This document shows, in pieces, positions 53,535 to 64,000 of a DNA stretch of 64,000 nucleotides. This DNA is from Sporobolomyces roseus (Eukaryota > Basidiomycota > Microbotryomycetes > Sporidiobolales > Sporidiobolaceae). The stretch is taken from NCBI GenBank assembly GCA_016617785.1, contig JADILM010000004.1, forward strand, positions 620,001 to 684,000. The letters are read 5' to 3'. The translations under genes were made by a program, and so were the position numbers. Under the pieces are notes generated by a model that searched no databases, was not told where the DNA came from, and saw nothing but the letters and a program-made list of their open reading frames with translations. Each line of letters begins with the position of its first letter. Position 1 is the stretch's first letter.

Positions 53535-56500
53535 ATTACCACCTTTACCACCTCCCCTCCCACCAACTCACTCCCGATCTTTCTCCTCTTCATCTTCTTC
53601 GAGCGCAGGGAGCCCTCAACCACCAGCAGTAGAATGGACAAGAAGAGTAGCAACAGAGACGAGGAGGAGTGCGAGTCCGAGGGGAGACGATTCTTACGGG
53701 ACTCAGAGAACGAACGGTGGAGGAACAGTCACTGGTAGGGCATTGAGAGCGAGTAGGAGTGAAGCAGTAGATTCACCATCATCATCAAGAGGAGGAGACT
53801 ACACCCTCAATCGCTCTACTCCCTCTCGCGTTTCTCCTCAACCTCCCTCATATCTTCCCTCGAACCCGACCTCGACTACTCCTACAATCGATCCACCGCC
53901 AAACAACTCTACTCAACGTACTCGAGCTTCCGCCTTCCTCTCGAAAGTTTCTCCTTCCCTTTCCTCCCACTCTCGCTATTCGAGCTCTCCCTCGTATATC
54001 GCCAATATCGGTTTACGCGGATCTCCAGAACCTCTCGGTTTAGGTATAGGAGGAGGGAACTTGACGAGGCATCTCGGAGGTCTCCCTAGTCCTCCTCCAA
54101 CGACAAGTGATGGGGGAAGTTTAGAAGGAGGAAGTAGGTACGGAACTGTGAGGAGTAATGGCACGGAGGCCTCGGCGAGGAGTGGATCAGAGTATGAAAG
54201 TGGAGGAAACATCAGCCCATTGAAACCGGATCGACCACCCAAGAGCGAAAGGAGATCTTCGACTATCACTCCGACAAAAGAAGTTCCCTCCATTGGCCGT
54301 ATCAGTCCGACTATCGCAGGCAGTTCGACGAATTCACCTTCACGCGCAAGTTCAGTCAACGGAAGATTCAGGAGGAGCGATTCAGCGGCTTCATTCCGAC
54401 GAAGCGGTTCACCATCTCCGGTTTCTTCACTCACACCTTCAGCATCTCTCGCCTCTTTGGATCGATATGCCAGTGACGGAAGTGGTTCGGAAGCGATGGA
54501 AGAACTCAGGGATAGCTTAGTTGGAGTTGAACCGAGGAGGAGGTTGAGAGCGAGAACGGGATCAGAGGGACCTCAGGAAGTGCTCGATACGGATGAAGCG
54601 GAAAGAAGGAGAGATTTACAGAGCAGAAAGGCGAACGAGCTCAAGGAGAAGAATCAAAAGGTAAGCCCGCTTCTGTCTGTATTGTCGAAACGCCAAAGTT
54701 GACGAATTTTGAACAACAGATTCTCGATTCGATCAATTCGCAACTTCTACCTCTCGTTTCTCCACCTTCTTCTCGGCGCGGTATCTCTCCTTCCCCTTCT
54801 CATTCATCTTCTGCACCTCGACAAACCATTCAACGTTCTTCGACATCGTCCACAATCCGATCCCTCGCAGCCGGTGAAGACGATCTCATTCGCGATAGTC
54901 AACCCAACTTCTCAGCCTACGGGAACAGTACCGACGAAGATGATCTACCTCGACCTCGCTTCGATCGAACGCTCCGAAGCGCCTCTTCGACAGATTTGGG
55001 TGAGTTCGGCGTTCCTCAAGCTGAAGCGATTCGAAGGAGTGCGACTCTCGGAGACGTCTCTGATCACCTGAACAACTTTGATCGAGATCGTAATGCTCGA
55101 ACGGCTGGATACAGATCAAAACCTCGAACTTCCCTTCCTCAGGAATTCGACGATACTTTACCAAATCGTTCAGCAACTTCCATGTCAAACTACCCTTCGA
55201 CCGCAGAACGGATACGAGCTAGAAGGTCAGACTTGGTCGGGAGTGAGCGAACTCGAGCGGCGAGTTCATTCGGCGATACGAGGCAGCAAGATTCGGATTT
55301 CTCAGAAGGAATGCGGAGACTCGCTTCACGTGAACTCCTTCGCACTCCTCGAGATCGCTCCAAGTCACAATCAGACGCGCTCGACTCCCCTTCTCCTTCT
55401 GCTGTTGCAAATAATGTCTCTCCGCCTTCACTCCGGAATCGACCTGCACTACCCACTGAATTCCGACAAACTCCTCCTTCGACCTCTTCCTCGACCTACA
55501 CTCGCACTCCTCGTCGGTCACTCGAAACCTCAACAGCCCGTTTGGCCCCTTCTTCATCTTCCTCTCGCGATCTCGACCGTTTCTCAAGACCTCGCTCGAC
55601 AAACCCTAGTCTCGTTTCGCCCATTTCTTCCTCCTCTTCCTCCGTCTCTCCTCAAGATACTCGGAGACAAGCTAGATCAGAAGTATCGTTCGACGATGGC
55701 TATTCTGGAGATGATCAAGAGGGGGATCAGGAACGAGAGAGAACACCAAAGAGTGCGAAGAAAGCTGCTTTCGATCGAGTGGGAAGCGTTGGAAGAGCAA
55801 GAACGTCACTGGGCAGTATTGATCGAAGAACAAACTCAGTCAGTGATTCGTTGGATCGACCTTATTCGAGAATGAGTCGAGACGAGCGAAGAAGCGGTAA
55901 GCTGGCACTTTCTCTCCGTTCTCCGCTGAGCTCCAATGCTGACCCAGACAACTTTGCAGGTCGACGAAGTCCGGGTGCTTCTTCTCGTGGAACAGCGACT
56001 CCTCCTCCACCTTCCTCTGCTCGTTCTGAAGATCGATACAGCACTGGTGCTGATCTTTCTGCACGAAGGGAGCGAATGCGAAAGTCGGAGGTTGGATCTG
56101 CTGAATGGATGGCAGAACGTGCGCAATTACACTCTCTCTTTCGCACCCCGGCCTTGACTGACATTCCTCCTCGCGTCGACAGTCGACAACCTTCGAAGTC
56201 GAGGAACCCGTTCTCGAGCTTCTGGCATTAGTGGAGACGGTCGTTCAGAAGCTGGAGATAGACCACCTCGCTCTCCTTCGGCGCTCGAACGGGATCGGAC
56301 GGTCAAAGCGATCAATGCACTCCTCGCTGGTCAAGGAATCGTAGCGACCGCCGTCGACCCTTCTTCTCCGACCAATTCGAATCCCTCGCCAACGAAACGT
56401 ACCTCAACTGGAGCTTATGAACGTCATCGTCGGATCTCTTTCGCCAACGGAACTCACATCGATTCTCCTACCGCTCCCGGTTCGAACACAATGACTCGCT

Positions 56501-57968
56501 CAAACTCGAACACTTCGCGAGCTGGATCCGAGTCTGTCCTCCAAGGCTTGATCAACCAATCTTCGTCGGGAGATCACCACAAACTCCTCCTCTCTGCATT
56601 CGACCAATTCGATCGTCATTTCTCGCAAGATCAAGCCGAAACTCCGGAATCGATTGAACTCGTCAAGCGAATGGTCACTCTCATCTCTTCCACCACAAAG
56701 CTCAATAACGGTCTTCGCGCCTTAACGGAAGCGATCAAGGAGGAGCAAGTTCAAGCTCAACTCGACGAGGGTCAACGAAATCCGACCATCTCGATCACCC
56801 AATTCGAGAAGAGTATCAATGCCTTGTTACGCTCGAGTGACGATCAAGTCAGGAACCTCAGCGAAGACCTCATCGCCTTCACTCGGGTCGAAAGGGAACG
56901 CGACCGAATTCGCAAGGATCCTGAAACTCTCAGTCGTCCAGTTAGTCGAGCTGGCGGCAGCAGCCATAAACCTCTTCCTCTCGCTTCCCCTCCCAAGCGA
57001 CCTACGACAGCAAGCTCCCTCGAAGGCGCGACTGTATCACTCTCGAGTTCCCGTTCTCCCGTCGTCTCTCGAGAAATCCTCCGAAATCCTCTGGAAGATC
57101 CGAACGACTCTCTTCCTCCTCGACGCAGCACCCTTCATTTCGGTGGTCGATCTCCCTTCGCAGCTACCGACTCTCCCTCTCCCGCCAGTCGTCGTGATCT
57201 CACTTCGCAAAGATCACCTCTCGCTTCAGAAACCAATTTCGAAACCCCTTCGAGACGTCAATCGATTTCGACCTCTTCCACCTTCAGTTCTGGAACAGGA
57301 GGCTCTGGGGGACGTCCGAGTAACCGTCGAGCGAAGTACTCCGTGAGTTTGCTCGATTCCTTTTCCTTTTCTTGTTTTCGCGACACATTGCTGAACTCTC
57401 GACTCGAGTACAGGATCTTGCTCGCTCGCCGTCGCAGAGTGGTGCTGTCCCCTTCCCTACGGCTACACACTCTGCTCCCATCCCTCAAGTCGACGCGACT
57501 CCCGCCATCACTGGTCAATCTCCTACTCGAGTCGCCGCTGCTTTCCCAAAACGACCCGTTGAAGGACAAGCTCGAACCTATTCCGGTGCATCAGCCGACG
57601 CCATCGCCTTCGAAGCACTCGAAATGGCAGCCAACGTCGACGAAGCAAGGAGTCGAGAAGAACGAGCAGCAGCACTCGACCGACTGGAGCAATCTCGAGC
57701 CTACTCTCCCACCTCGAGCAGATCCATCATTTCGACCCCTCCGAGTGAATCCAAGCGACCTCGTACTCGATCAAGTATGGGAGCTTTGGGATCGGCACTC
57801 AAGAATGCGTTCAAGAAAGCAAAGGATCCGGTACTCGACAGCGGATCTAGTCAAGTTTCTGGAATGACGCCGAGGGGTAGCTTTGAGAATGGATCGCAGG
57901 AAGACAGGAGGATTGAACGAAGGAAGGAAGTAGAGAACATCTTGAGAAGAAGCGGTAGTCAAAGCTGA
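53521..57968 (+). CDS. Ser/Arg-rich low-complexity protein, 1396 aa, function unknown
   Basis: Exons 53521-54660, 54720-55896, 55960-56118, 56183-57342 and 57414-57968. The N-terminus has a PPLPPPLPP proline motif. Most of the protein is Ser, Arg, Pro and Asp in short phosphosite-like patterns (RSxS, SPxR). The only segment that looks folded is about residues 910-1050 (HKLLLSAFDQFDRHFS, ELVKRMVTLISSTTKLNNGLRALTEAI, FEKSINALLRSSDDQVRNLSEDLIAFTRVERERDRIRK), predicted helical or coiled-coil. The C-terminus includes SMGALGSALKNAFKKAKD, an amphipathic basic helix. I do not recognise the family; a cytoskeletal or polarity scaffold would fit the composition but is a guess. The third intron (GTGCGC at 56119) is needed to stay in frame. 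Confidence 0.7.
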
Positions 57969-58285
57969 AAGGAACCACTGTACCCAATTCCCCCTTTTCT
58001 TTGCCCTGCACACTCGAATCCCTTCTTGTGAAATCTACATATCTTGTAACGATACCTTCGCGTTGGCTGAGTCAGAGAGTGCTCTCGCTTGATGGCTCGT
58101 TTTCAGAATGCGAATAACGATAAAGATGATATTCCCACAAGGTGATGCCACTGATATGGAATGAATAGACTGATGAGAACTGCTTACAACATCCCTGAAA
58201 TACCTTTCCATACCATGCCAGATGAATATGAATGATGCCCGATACAGATACAGAGATAAATAGTGAAAAGTGTCTTTTTTTTCCC
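57969..58285. other. Convergent 3' region, Ser-rich gene / glycosyltransferase
   Basis: These 317 bp between stops contain GATACAGATACAGAGATAAATA and a T-run near 58273-58281. No gene is seen; 3' UTRs of both neighbours are expected. Confidence 0.5.
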
Positions 58286-61200
58286 TTAACCGAGAGACCA
58301 TTCCGACGAAAGCTCCTCAAACGTCGTGAAGCTGCGAGTCATACAAGCTCGAACGTCGTCAGCCAGGATCTAGTGGAAGGACGAGCAGTGCGGACTTACA
58401 CGTTGGGATCGGTACAATCGACTTTGATGTGAGACTTCTTCGATTGTAATCCATTCACGTCCTCGTTGAATCGAGGAAAGATGGTGACAGTCGTGTTCTC
58501 TTTTGCGTGCATGAATGAAGCGAGTTTGCCCTGTGTTAGGAGAAGGACACGAAGTCAGTACGTTTCGCGATAGGCAAAGAAGGATATCTCGCTTACGAAA
58601 CCAGAGTCCTGCGAACCCAAGCAACGATTTCATCAGAATCATGGCAGACGCCGATGGGAAACGAGTGCGAGCTCACCTGAGTAGCGACCATCATATCAGT
58701 TTTAGCCAAAATCCAATCCTCCACAACGGCCGAAAACACTCCATCAACATGACCACTCTTTTGATGTACGTGTTGGGGAACCATGTCAGTCGTGACAAGT
58801 TTCGAACCGAATACTGAACGAGCGTCGGATTTGAGATGAGCAGAGTCGGTAACGAGGTAGTAAACTATTTGTTGTGAAGGTGAGGCGTAGGTTTCTCCGA
58901 GTTCTCGAGCGCAGCGGAAGAACTGTGAATGTCGTTTGACTGCAGAAGATAGGGTCAGTCCTGAAGATCTCGAGGATAGGATCTGGAAAGGAAAAAGTAT
59001 CGACTCACCAGTATTGATCTTGTCATATTCGAAATCCTTCATACTCCTATCTCCAGTCCTGACATGTATACCGACAGAGAACACACTTGGCAGAGCTAGA
59101 ACCGAAGTGTACTCTGAGATGAGGTTGAGCGCAGGAGGTTTCGGTCTGAAGAGGTACTGATTGATACAAGCGAAAGTAGTTGAAGGTGCGAGTCCCAATC
59201 GATTGACACTCTTCTGAAGGTGTTTGTAAGCGAATGAACGATAGATCATTCCTCTATTCGTGAAGAACTGTACAGTCTCCGCCAAATCAGTTTTTTTTTT
59301 CGGCTACAGAAGGCTGGGTCAGGAGGATAAGTTACCTTGATCCAATTCGAAGCGTAAGCGATATCCCTCTTCTCAAACCCTTTCGTCCACTTCTTTCCCT
59401 TCTTCGGGTTCCAACTCGCACTCCCAAAAGTAGAATCGACAGATAATCGATCAAAGTGGATAATATCGAGTTCTGCTGATTGATCGATTAGGGCTTGTTG
59501 ACCTAGGATTGGGTGTCGAGAAGAAGTGAAGGAGGAGTAGGACCAATTGACGGAAGGTGAGTCGAATACCACGTCGAGAGGAATAGGGGATTGCCATTCT
59601 CCCAGAAACTGTCAATTTTCACCTGCATCAGTTGATCATTCTTCGCTTGAAAAAGCACTGGGAACGTGCAGATCGTTGAGTGATCAAACCAAAGAAGAAA
59701 GCTGAAGTCATTCCCAACAATCGATCTCCCAATCCACCACAATTCATTCCTTTCTCGCCTGTGACCTCTCTCGCAAGAATATCAGCATCGTCTCTCGACG
59801 GATATCTGAGTCATGAGAACTCACAGTGATAAGAAATGAACTTTGGATCCCTCTTTCCCTCCAACATCTCGGTATGCATTGTCTTGTAACTCTCTAACCA
59901 ATTACTTCCTTGACATTTCCCTTCAAACCCTTCTTTCGCTTGTACCATCAACTCGGCATACTTCGCTTCGCTACCTAAGGTGAAGGCGGGGGTTGGCGAG
60001 AGGAGCGAGAGAGAAGTTGACAGCGAGGGAGGAGGGAAAGGTGAGAGGGAGGAAGCGCCGAGACCGACTCCTGAAGCGGTAGGAAGAGAGTGAAGTTCTC
60101 GAATCCATGTCCGAAGTGAGAGCTCCTCCTGTACGTTCAAAAAAATGGAGAACGTCAGCTCCGAAAGCTAGGGGCGGATTCGCATCTTCTTCGACGTACC
60201 GGAGTCAGTTTCTTGATAAACTCGTTCAGACTCCTATCGACTTCAGGAGCTTTCCATTCAAACTCCCTCCACCCTTGTTCCTCCTTCTCATAGGTCTCCT
60301 TGTTCTCCCTAAACAGTCTCTCCAACGTCTTCTTACTAGGCACTTTAACTTTCTTATTAGAATACTCCGGATCCTCAACCAATACTCCCTCATGATCCGC
60401 TGCAGAAGGGATAAAGTTCGCTCCGTAGAGGTATCGACGAGATGGTGAGTTGAGAGGTAAGAGTCGTTTGTACCTCGAAGGATCTTTCGGAGGTTTGGCG
60501 ACAGGTAAAGGTTTTGAATTGGTCGATTGTTTGTCCTTGACGACTTTTTGTAGAGTCTTCTCTGCTGCTGAGGCGTGCTCATCTTCGAGTGCTTGAGCTG
60601 CGGCGGCGGTTTTAGCTTGTTCGACGACGGAATCGAGAGCTGCTTGTTCCTCCTCCGCTTCGTGATCCGGAGAAGGATTCGAATGATGGTTCCCTCTTTT
60701 AGGTTCGACTTCCTCCTTCACTTTCTCCAATCTATTTGGTATCCGTCCTCCATCTCCAACAGTTTGAACCATCCTTTCTAGGTATTGCTCTTCTCCCATT
60801 CCCGATGTACGATTCCCTCGATCCCATCCGGTACTCAATTTCGCCTTCTCCCACGCATGCTCCCATCCTCTCAGACTCGTCTCGTTCTCCCCAGAAGAGA
60901 AGGAAGGCAAACTCGCGTAACCCAACAAGAGGAACGACGAGAATACGATCACGACAATCCATCTTTTCGGTAACCAAGTTCTCGATACGAGTGGTGGTCT
61001 TCCATTCGTCGATGCGCTGAGAGGATGTCGAGTAGTAGGATGCGGTCGTAGGAGGGAAGGGGACCTGGGATAGGCTAAAGAAGATGAAGGGTTCTTGATT
61101 GATTCTGGGAGGAGAACGTGTGGGATCGTTCGGAGGAGGAAAGCGTGTATAGGGTTCGCATGGGGAAGATTCCGCTGTGGAGATGTTGGAGAAGCGTCAA

Positions 61201-61588
61201 CTCTGAGACCAGCAGGAAATTTTGAAGTGTAAGCGGGAGGAGGAGATGAAGTGTTTAATTTCGAGAGATTTGGTGAAGAAGTCGAGGCGGGGAAGGGAAT
61301 GGGTAGGATTGTCGGTAGGGTCGAAGGTGAGTGAGGCGAAGAGGAGGAGGAGGAGGGAGGGAATATTGTATAGTGTTCTGAAGGAGGAGAGGAAGTGAAA
61401 GAGAATGAAGGAGTCGAGGGAGTTGAATCGGGTGAATCGAACCTCGACCCTGGTTCATCTTGATCATCATCTTGACTGTGGTGTTGTGAGAAGTCTACGA
61501 TTCGCGTTCTATCATTCGAAGGAGCGAAGAAGGAAGTTGTTGGGTGATGAGAGTGAGGGTGAGAGGAAGGTAGTCCTCGACTAGGCAT
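58286..61588 (-). CDS. Type II membrane glycosyltransferase-like protein, 921 aa
   Basis: Exons 61588-60200, 60128-59825, 59758-59670, 59608-59336, 59267-59009, 58939-58677, 58608-58597, 58530-58400 and 58331-58286. A Ser/Pro-rich cytosolic N-terminus is followed by one hydrophobic segment at about residues 206-226 (RWIVVIVFSSFLLLGYASL) and a charged stem, the type II topology of Golgi enzymes. The lumenal domain has CGGLGDRLLGM, IHVRTGD and DSGFGKLASF, resembling the GDP-sugar-binding fold of fucosyltransferase-like fungal enzymes. Activity and acceptor are unproven. The DSGF motif is carried by a 12-nt exon. The intron after exon 3 appears to use a GC donor (GCACGT). At exon 5 an alternative acceptor before an A10 tract would add 12 residues. 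Confidence 0.8.
58597..58608 (-). other. 12-nt micro-exon encoding DSGF in the glycosyltransferase
   Basis: GACTCTGGTTTC lies between GGTTCGCAG and GTAAGC. It is phase 0 on both sides, so skipping it would delete exactly four residues of a motif (DSGFG) that is usually part of the nucleotide-sugar site in related folds. Confidence 0.8.
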
Positions 61589-62334
61589 CTTTGAACGAGG
61601 GTGTAGAGCTGCTGCGAAGCGCGTAATGAGCGTGTTGTACTAGTGTGTAGACCGTTACTTCGAAGGGAGAAGAGCGTTGCAAACTTTGTTCAGAACTTGA
61701 AGTCGGGGAGCGGATCCGCGCGTGTAACTTGATGGAGAGTCGTTGCTGAGTCTAAAGGAGTGTGGTCGATCGTACACAGGCGAGATAGCGGAGAGGTGAG
61801 CGGGAAAGGACGAGAGAAAGTCACGTCAATTCGAATTTTTCCATCTCGCATGGAAACCGAGAGCCACCTCTCGCGCGAAATCACCCTCAGTGCGCCTACG
61901 ACCAATCGCCTGTAGAGTTACAATGTAAGAAGCAGAGAGCGAGAGGAAGAAATTAGGCGTTCTGCCTCACGTGCCGAACAAGTCTTGAAAGAAGGAAAGG
62001 TGAAACGATGCAAAGGTATAGATTCAAAGAACGACAGCGACATGCTATGTGTGAGTGAAGATGGACAGGGAGAGAAAGGTCGAAACAGAGGGAAAGGAAA
62101 GAGGATTGTCTATGATCTGGAATGCGAAGAGAAGAGAGTGGGGTATCGTTGAATAGAGGAAACGAGTATTGAATGGAAAGAAATGCGAATGATGTCTAGA
62201 ATGTGCGAGGCTGAAGGTCTAATAGGCGGGAAAGGTCGAATGAGAGGAGTAATAATTGAACAAGGAATTATGAGGGGTTGCGAAATGAAACGAACTGTAG
62301 GAGCTGGATAAGTCGAGTGGAGAAAAGGAAGGGA
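61589..62334. promoter_or_regulatory. Upstream region of the glycosyltransferase gene
   Basis: These 746 bp lie between the tail-anchored protein's stop and the glycosyltransferase start, both minus strand. The plus strand is rich in GA-type tracts (GAGAGAGCGAGAGGAAG at 61933; GGAAAGGAAAGAGGA at 62090). The open frame at 61690-61905 has no recognisable content. It holds the glycosyltransferase promoter and the tail-anchored gene's 3' UTR. Confidence 0.4.
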
Positions 62335-62949
62335 TCAGAGCATCTTCTTGACTCCTAGGATGGCGATCACGATGATAGCTGCAATGATGAGTCCACAGAA
62401 GATCATCATACAGATTCTGCGAGGAAAAAACATCGTCAATTTCTCGATCAATACCGCGTCTTCTCAGCTTTTCTCCACCCCAAACTCCTACCATAACGCA
62501 CCGCATCCTCTCGACGAGGTAGAGAGAAGGAGGGAGTGTTTGACTAACCTTTTTCGAACTATCGCTGGATTCTCCTTCATTTTGGCATGTCCCGTCCTGT
62601 CACCGCAAGATTCTCATGAGCCTCGATCCGGACAATCACAGGCTGATGAAGAGTAGGAACTGACCCTCCCATATACAGCGCCTGATGTTTCTCTCCATGA
62701 ATCGCTCTTTGTTGATTCACCACCGAACTTCCTTCACTCCCTGATCCTCCCGCTGATGATATAGGTGTATTCGTACCTCCAGTTGTTGAATTCGTGAATG
62801 GCGGTGTCAGAGACTCATAGGATGGGTCCTGAAAGAGGAGGTTCGAGTTCAGATCAGAATGGATTTGTTTATTTGAAGCTGTAAGACAGAGGGAAACTCA
62901 CGTAAGGACGTAAAGGGTTATGCCGTTGAGGCTGTTGTTGGTATGACAT
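62335..62949 (-). CDS. Small tail-anchored membrane protein, 113 aa
   Basis: Exons 62949-62902, 62828-62665, 62596-62549 and 62416-62335. A polar, Gly/Ser/Thr-rich N-terminus (MSYQQQPQRHNPLRPY...) is followed by a basic stretch (KMKENPAIVRKR) and a single C-terminal hydrophobic helix (ICMMIFCGLIIAAIIVIAILG) ending VKKML. This is the layout of a tail-anchored protein with its N-terminus in the cytosol. The KKxx-like end (KKML) could act as an ER-retrieval signal; this is inference. I do not recognise the family. All four exons join in frame at standard splice sites (GTGAGT, GTCAGT, GTTAGT). Confidence 0.7.
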
Positions 62950-63395
62950 TGTACAGAGTGATCGAGCAGCTGAAAGGAGATGGAGCAAAGATGAGATCGA
63001 AGAATGAGAAATCTGGGGAGAAAAAAAAAAGCCAAAGTCCTAGTTTTCAAAACGTGTTATAGTTGCAACAAGTGAGAGAAACAAAGCGATCTATGAAAAT
63101 GTCTATGAGCGGAAATGGAGAGGAATCTAAAATGATATGCGTGAAAAATATTGAACAGCAACCCTTCGCAACCAACCCTCGCTCGCTCAATTCGAGGTGC
63201 GCTCCTATTCAGATAACTGCCGTCGACACCTACTTCTGCACCCGATCGAAGCGCGATCCCACCGTTGGCCCAGCGTCATCACGTCCGGCCTTCGGATTCA
63301 AATTTTCATCTTTCTCTTCCTCCCTCGTTTCCCCATGCTTGGTCTCCTGTATCCCTGAGGTGACGCATGCCTCCTCGTTCTATCCCTCGAGACAT
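62950..63395. promoter_or_regulatory. Upstream region of the tail-anchored gene
   Basis: These 446 bp lie between the GH26-like gene's stop and the tail-anchored gene's start. An A-run of about 10 is at 63021-63030. The open frame at 63063-63416 shows no recognisable content. Confidence 0.4.
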
Positions 63396-64000
63396 CTACA
63401 TCCACAGCGCCAATAATCCAATCACTCCAACGAAACCCGCAAGTAATCCTCCTCCTCCCAACCTCACTCCTCCTCCAGTGTAGCCATTTAGATACGCCGT
63501 GTTGTTTCCAAAATTCGAGCGTACCCATTGCTCCACCGTCGCATTCCCCCCAACGAATCTGAAATCCGCCAAAACCTGTTTCTCACTACCCCCTTTCTTC
63601 AAATAATTAAACCAGCTCACCGCTCTCAAATTCGGGTACCTCGCAGCCGTAGTATTCGAAGTGAGCTGCACCATCCAAGTTGCTTTGAGGTAGAGTTCAT
63701 CGTCGGTGTGAGGGTTCGGAGGGGAAGCTTGAGATGGAGTGTAGGAAGTGAGATTTGGTAGAGGAGTCGAAATGTCCGTGTCTCCTTGTTGAAGAAAATA
63801 TTTGCTACCTGGCGCTAGCTGGTAGTAGTAAGGTGCGGAAGTTTCGGTAATGACGATTGGGTAGGCGGCGGTGAGTTTGAGGTTGTTCGAAGAGGAGGAA
63901 TAGGATTTTGGGGAGAATAATTCGTAGAATGGAGTGAAACCGGTTCGGAAGAGGCTGGAATCGGGAGCTTGGTTGTACGCTTTGTCTTCTCCTAGCGAGT
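63396..64000 (-). CDS. C-terminal part of a GH26-like, probably GPI-anchored protein
   Basis: The frame is open from the window edge at 64000 to a stop at 63396-63398, about 200 residues, so the 5' part is missing. The segment YPIVITETSAPYYYQLAPGS...YLKATWMVQL...YPNLRAVSWFNYLKKGG...LADFRFV resembles the last strands of a TIM-barrel glycoside hydrolase of the GH26 type (beta-mannanase-like), where a Glu on a strand end (here in VITETS) serves as nucleophile. It ends with a short spacer of Gly and a hydrophobic tail (LLAGFVGVIGLLALWM), as expected of a GPI-attachment signal, so the protein is likely cell-surface. The family assignment is tentative because only the end is visible. Confidence 0.65.
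   Translation of the reverse strand, partial: SLGEDKAYNQAPDSSLFRTGFTPFYELFSPKSYSSSSNNLKLTAAYPIVITETSAPYYYQLAPGSKYFLQQGDTDISTPLPNLTSYTPSQASPPNPHTDDELYLKATWMVQLTSNTTAARYPNLRAVSWFNYLKKGGSEKQVLADFRFVGGNATVEQWVRSNFGNNTAYLNGYTGGGVRLGGGGLLAGFVGVIGLLALWM

Noticed and set aside
1..64000. CRISPR arrays, bacterial operons, prophage or transposon
   Set aside because: No spaced direct repeats, no transposase or reverse-transcriptase motifs, and intron-rich eukaryotic genes throughout.

Overview
The window is nuclear DNA of a fungus, most likely a basidiomycete yeast or related basidiomycete. The basis is the gene density on both strands, the many short phased introns (mostly about 50-90 nt, GT..AG, with CTGAC/CTAAC-like branch sites near the 3' end), very short exons, Ser/Pro-rich low-complexity proteins, and core eukaryotic genes (ZPR1, translin, NASP, TFIIIC, PPWD1, USP). 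I cannot name the genus. I recognised no tRNA, rRNA, CRISPR array or intact transposon.

Layout. 1-873: 3' end of a Ser-rich gene (+). 7646-1049 (-): a 2091-residue acidic protein with several SUMO-interaction-like motifs and an internal duplication. 8185-8881 (+): PP1 inhibitor YPI1. 11549-9125 (-): a local cluster of two orphan paralogous genes, one holding two copies of the repeat, plus an orphan exon. 12917-11804 (-): Ure2-like glutathione S-transferase. 14751-13614 (-): short-chain dehydrogenase. 16616-15043 (-): unrecognised protein. 16723-19569 (+): PPWD1-type WD40 cyclophilin. 23397-19891 (-): cysteine-rich putative zinc protein. 25452-27311 (+): C2H2 transcription factor behind a 2 kb upstream region. 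29586-28343 (-): AN1 zinc-finger protein with a C-terminal CAAX box. 29856-30937 (+): translin. 32390-31286 (-): F-box protein. 32983-34029 (+): orphan. 35923-34458 (-): Gfo/Idh/MocA oxidoreductase. 36285-39745 (+): TFIIIC subunit. 39946-41516 (+): NASP/Sim3 histone chaperone. 46354-41827 (-): UBP12-type ubiquitin protease. 48399-46697 (-): ZPR1. 52242-49221 (-): 16-exon MFS sugar transporter. 53521-57968 (+): 1396-residue Ser-rich protein. 61588-58286 (-): type II membrane glycosyltransferase-like protein. 62949-62335 (-): small tail-anchored protein. 64000-63396 (-): C-terminal part of a GH26-like, probably GPI-anchored protein.

The genes are mostly unrelated housekeeping functions (RNA processing, chromatin, proteostasis, Pol III transcription, sugar uptake, cell surface) and do not form one pathway. 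The distinctive elements are the tandem orphan repeat family at 9.1-11.5 kb, the multi-SIM acidic protein, and the splicing style: 8-27 nt micro-exons, GC-AG introns and repeated use of GTTCGT donors. All gene models were spliced by eye. In each complete model the exon lengths sum to a multiple of three and the reading frame stays open, but none has transcript support.
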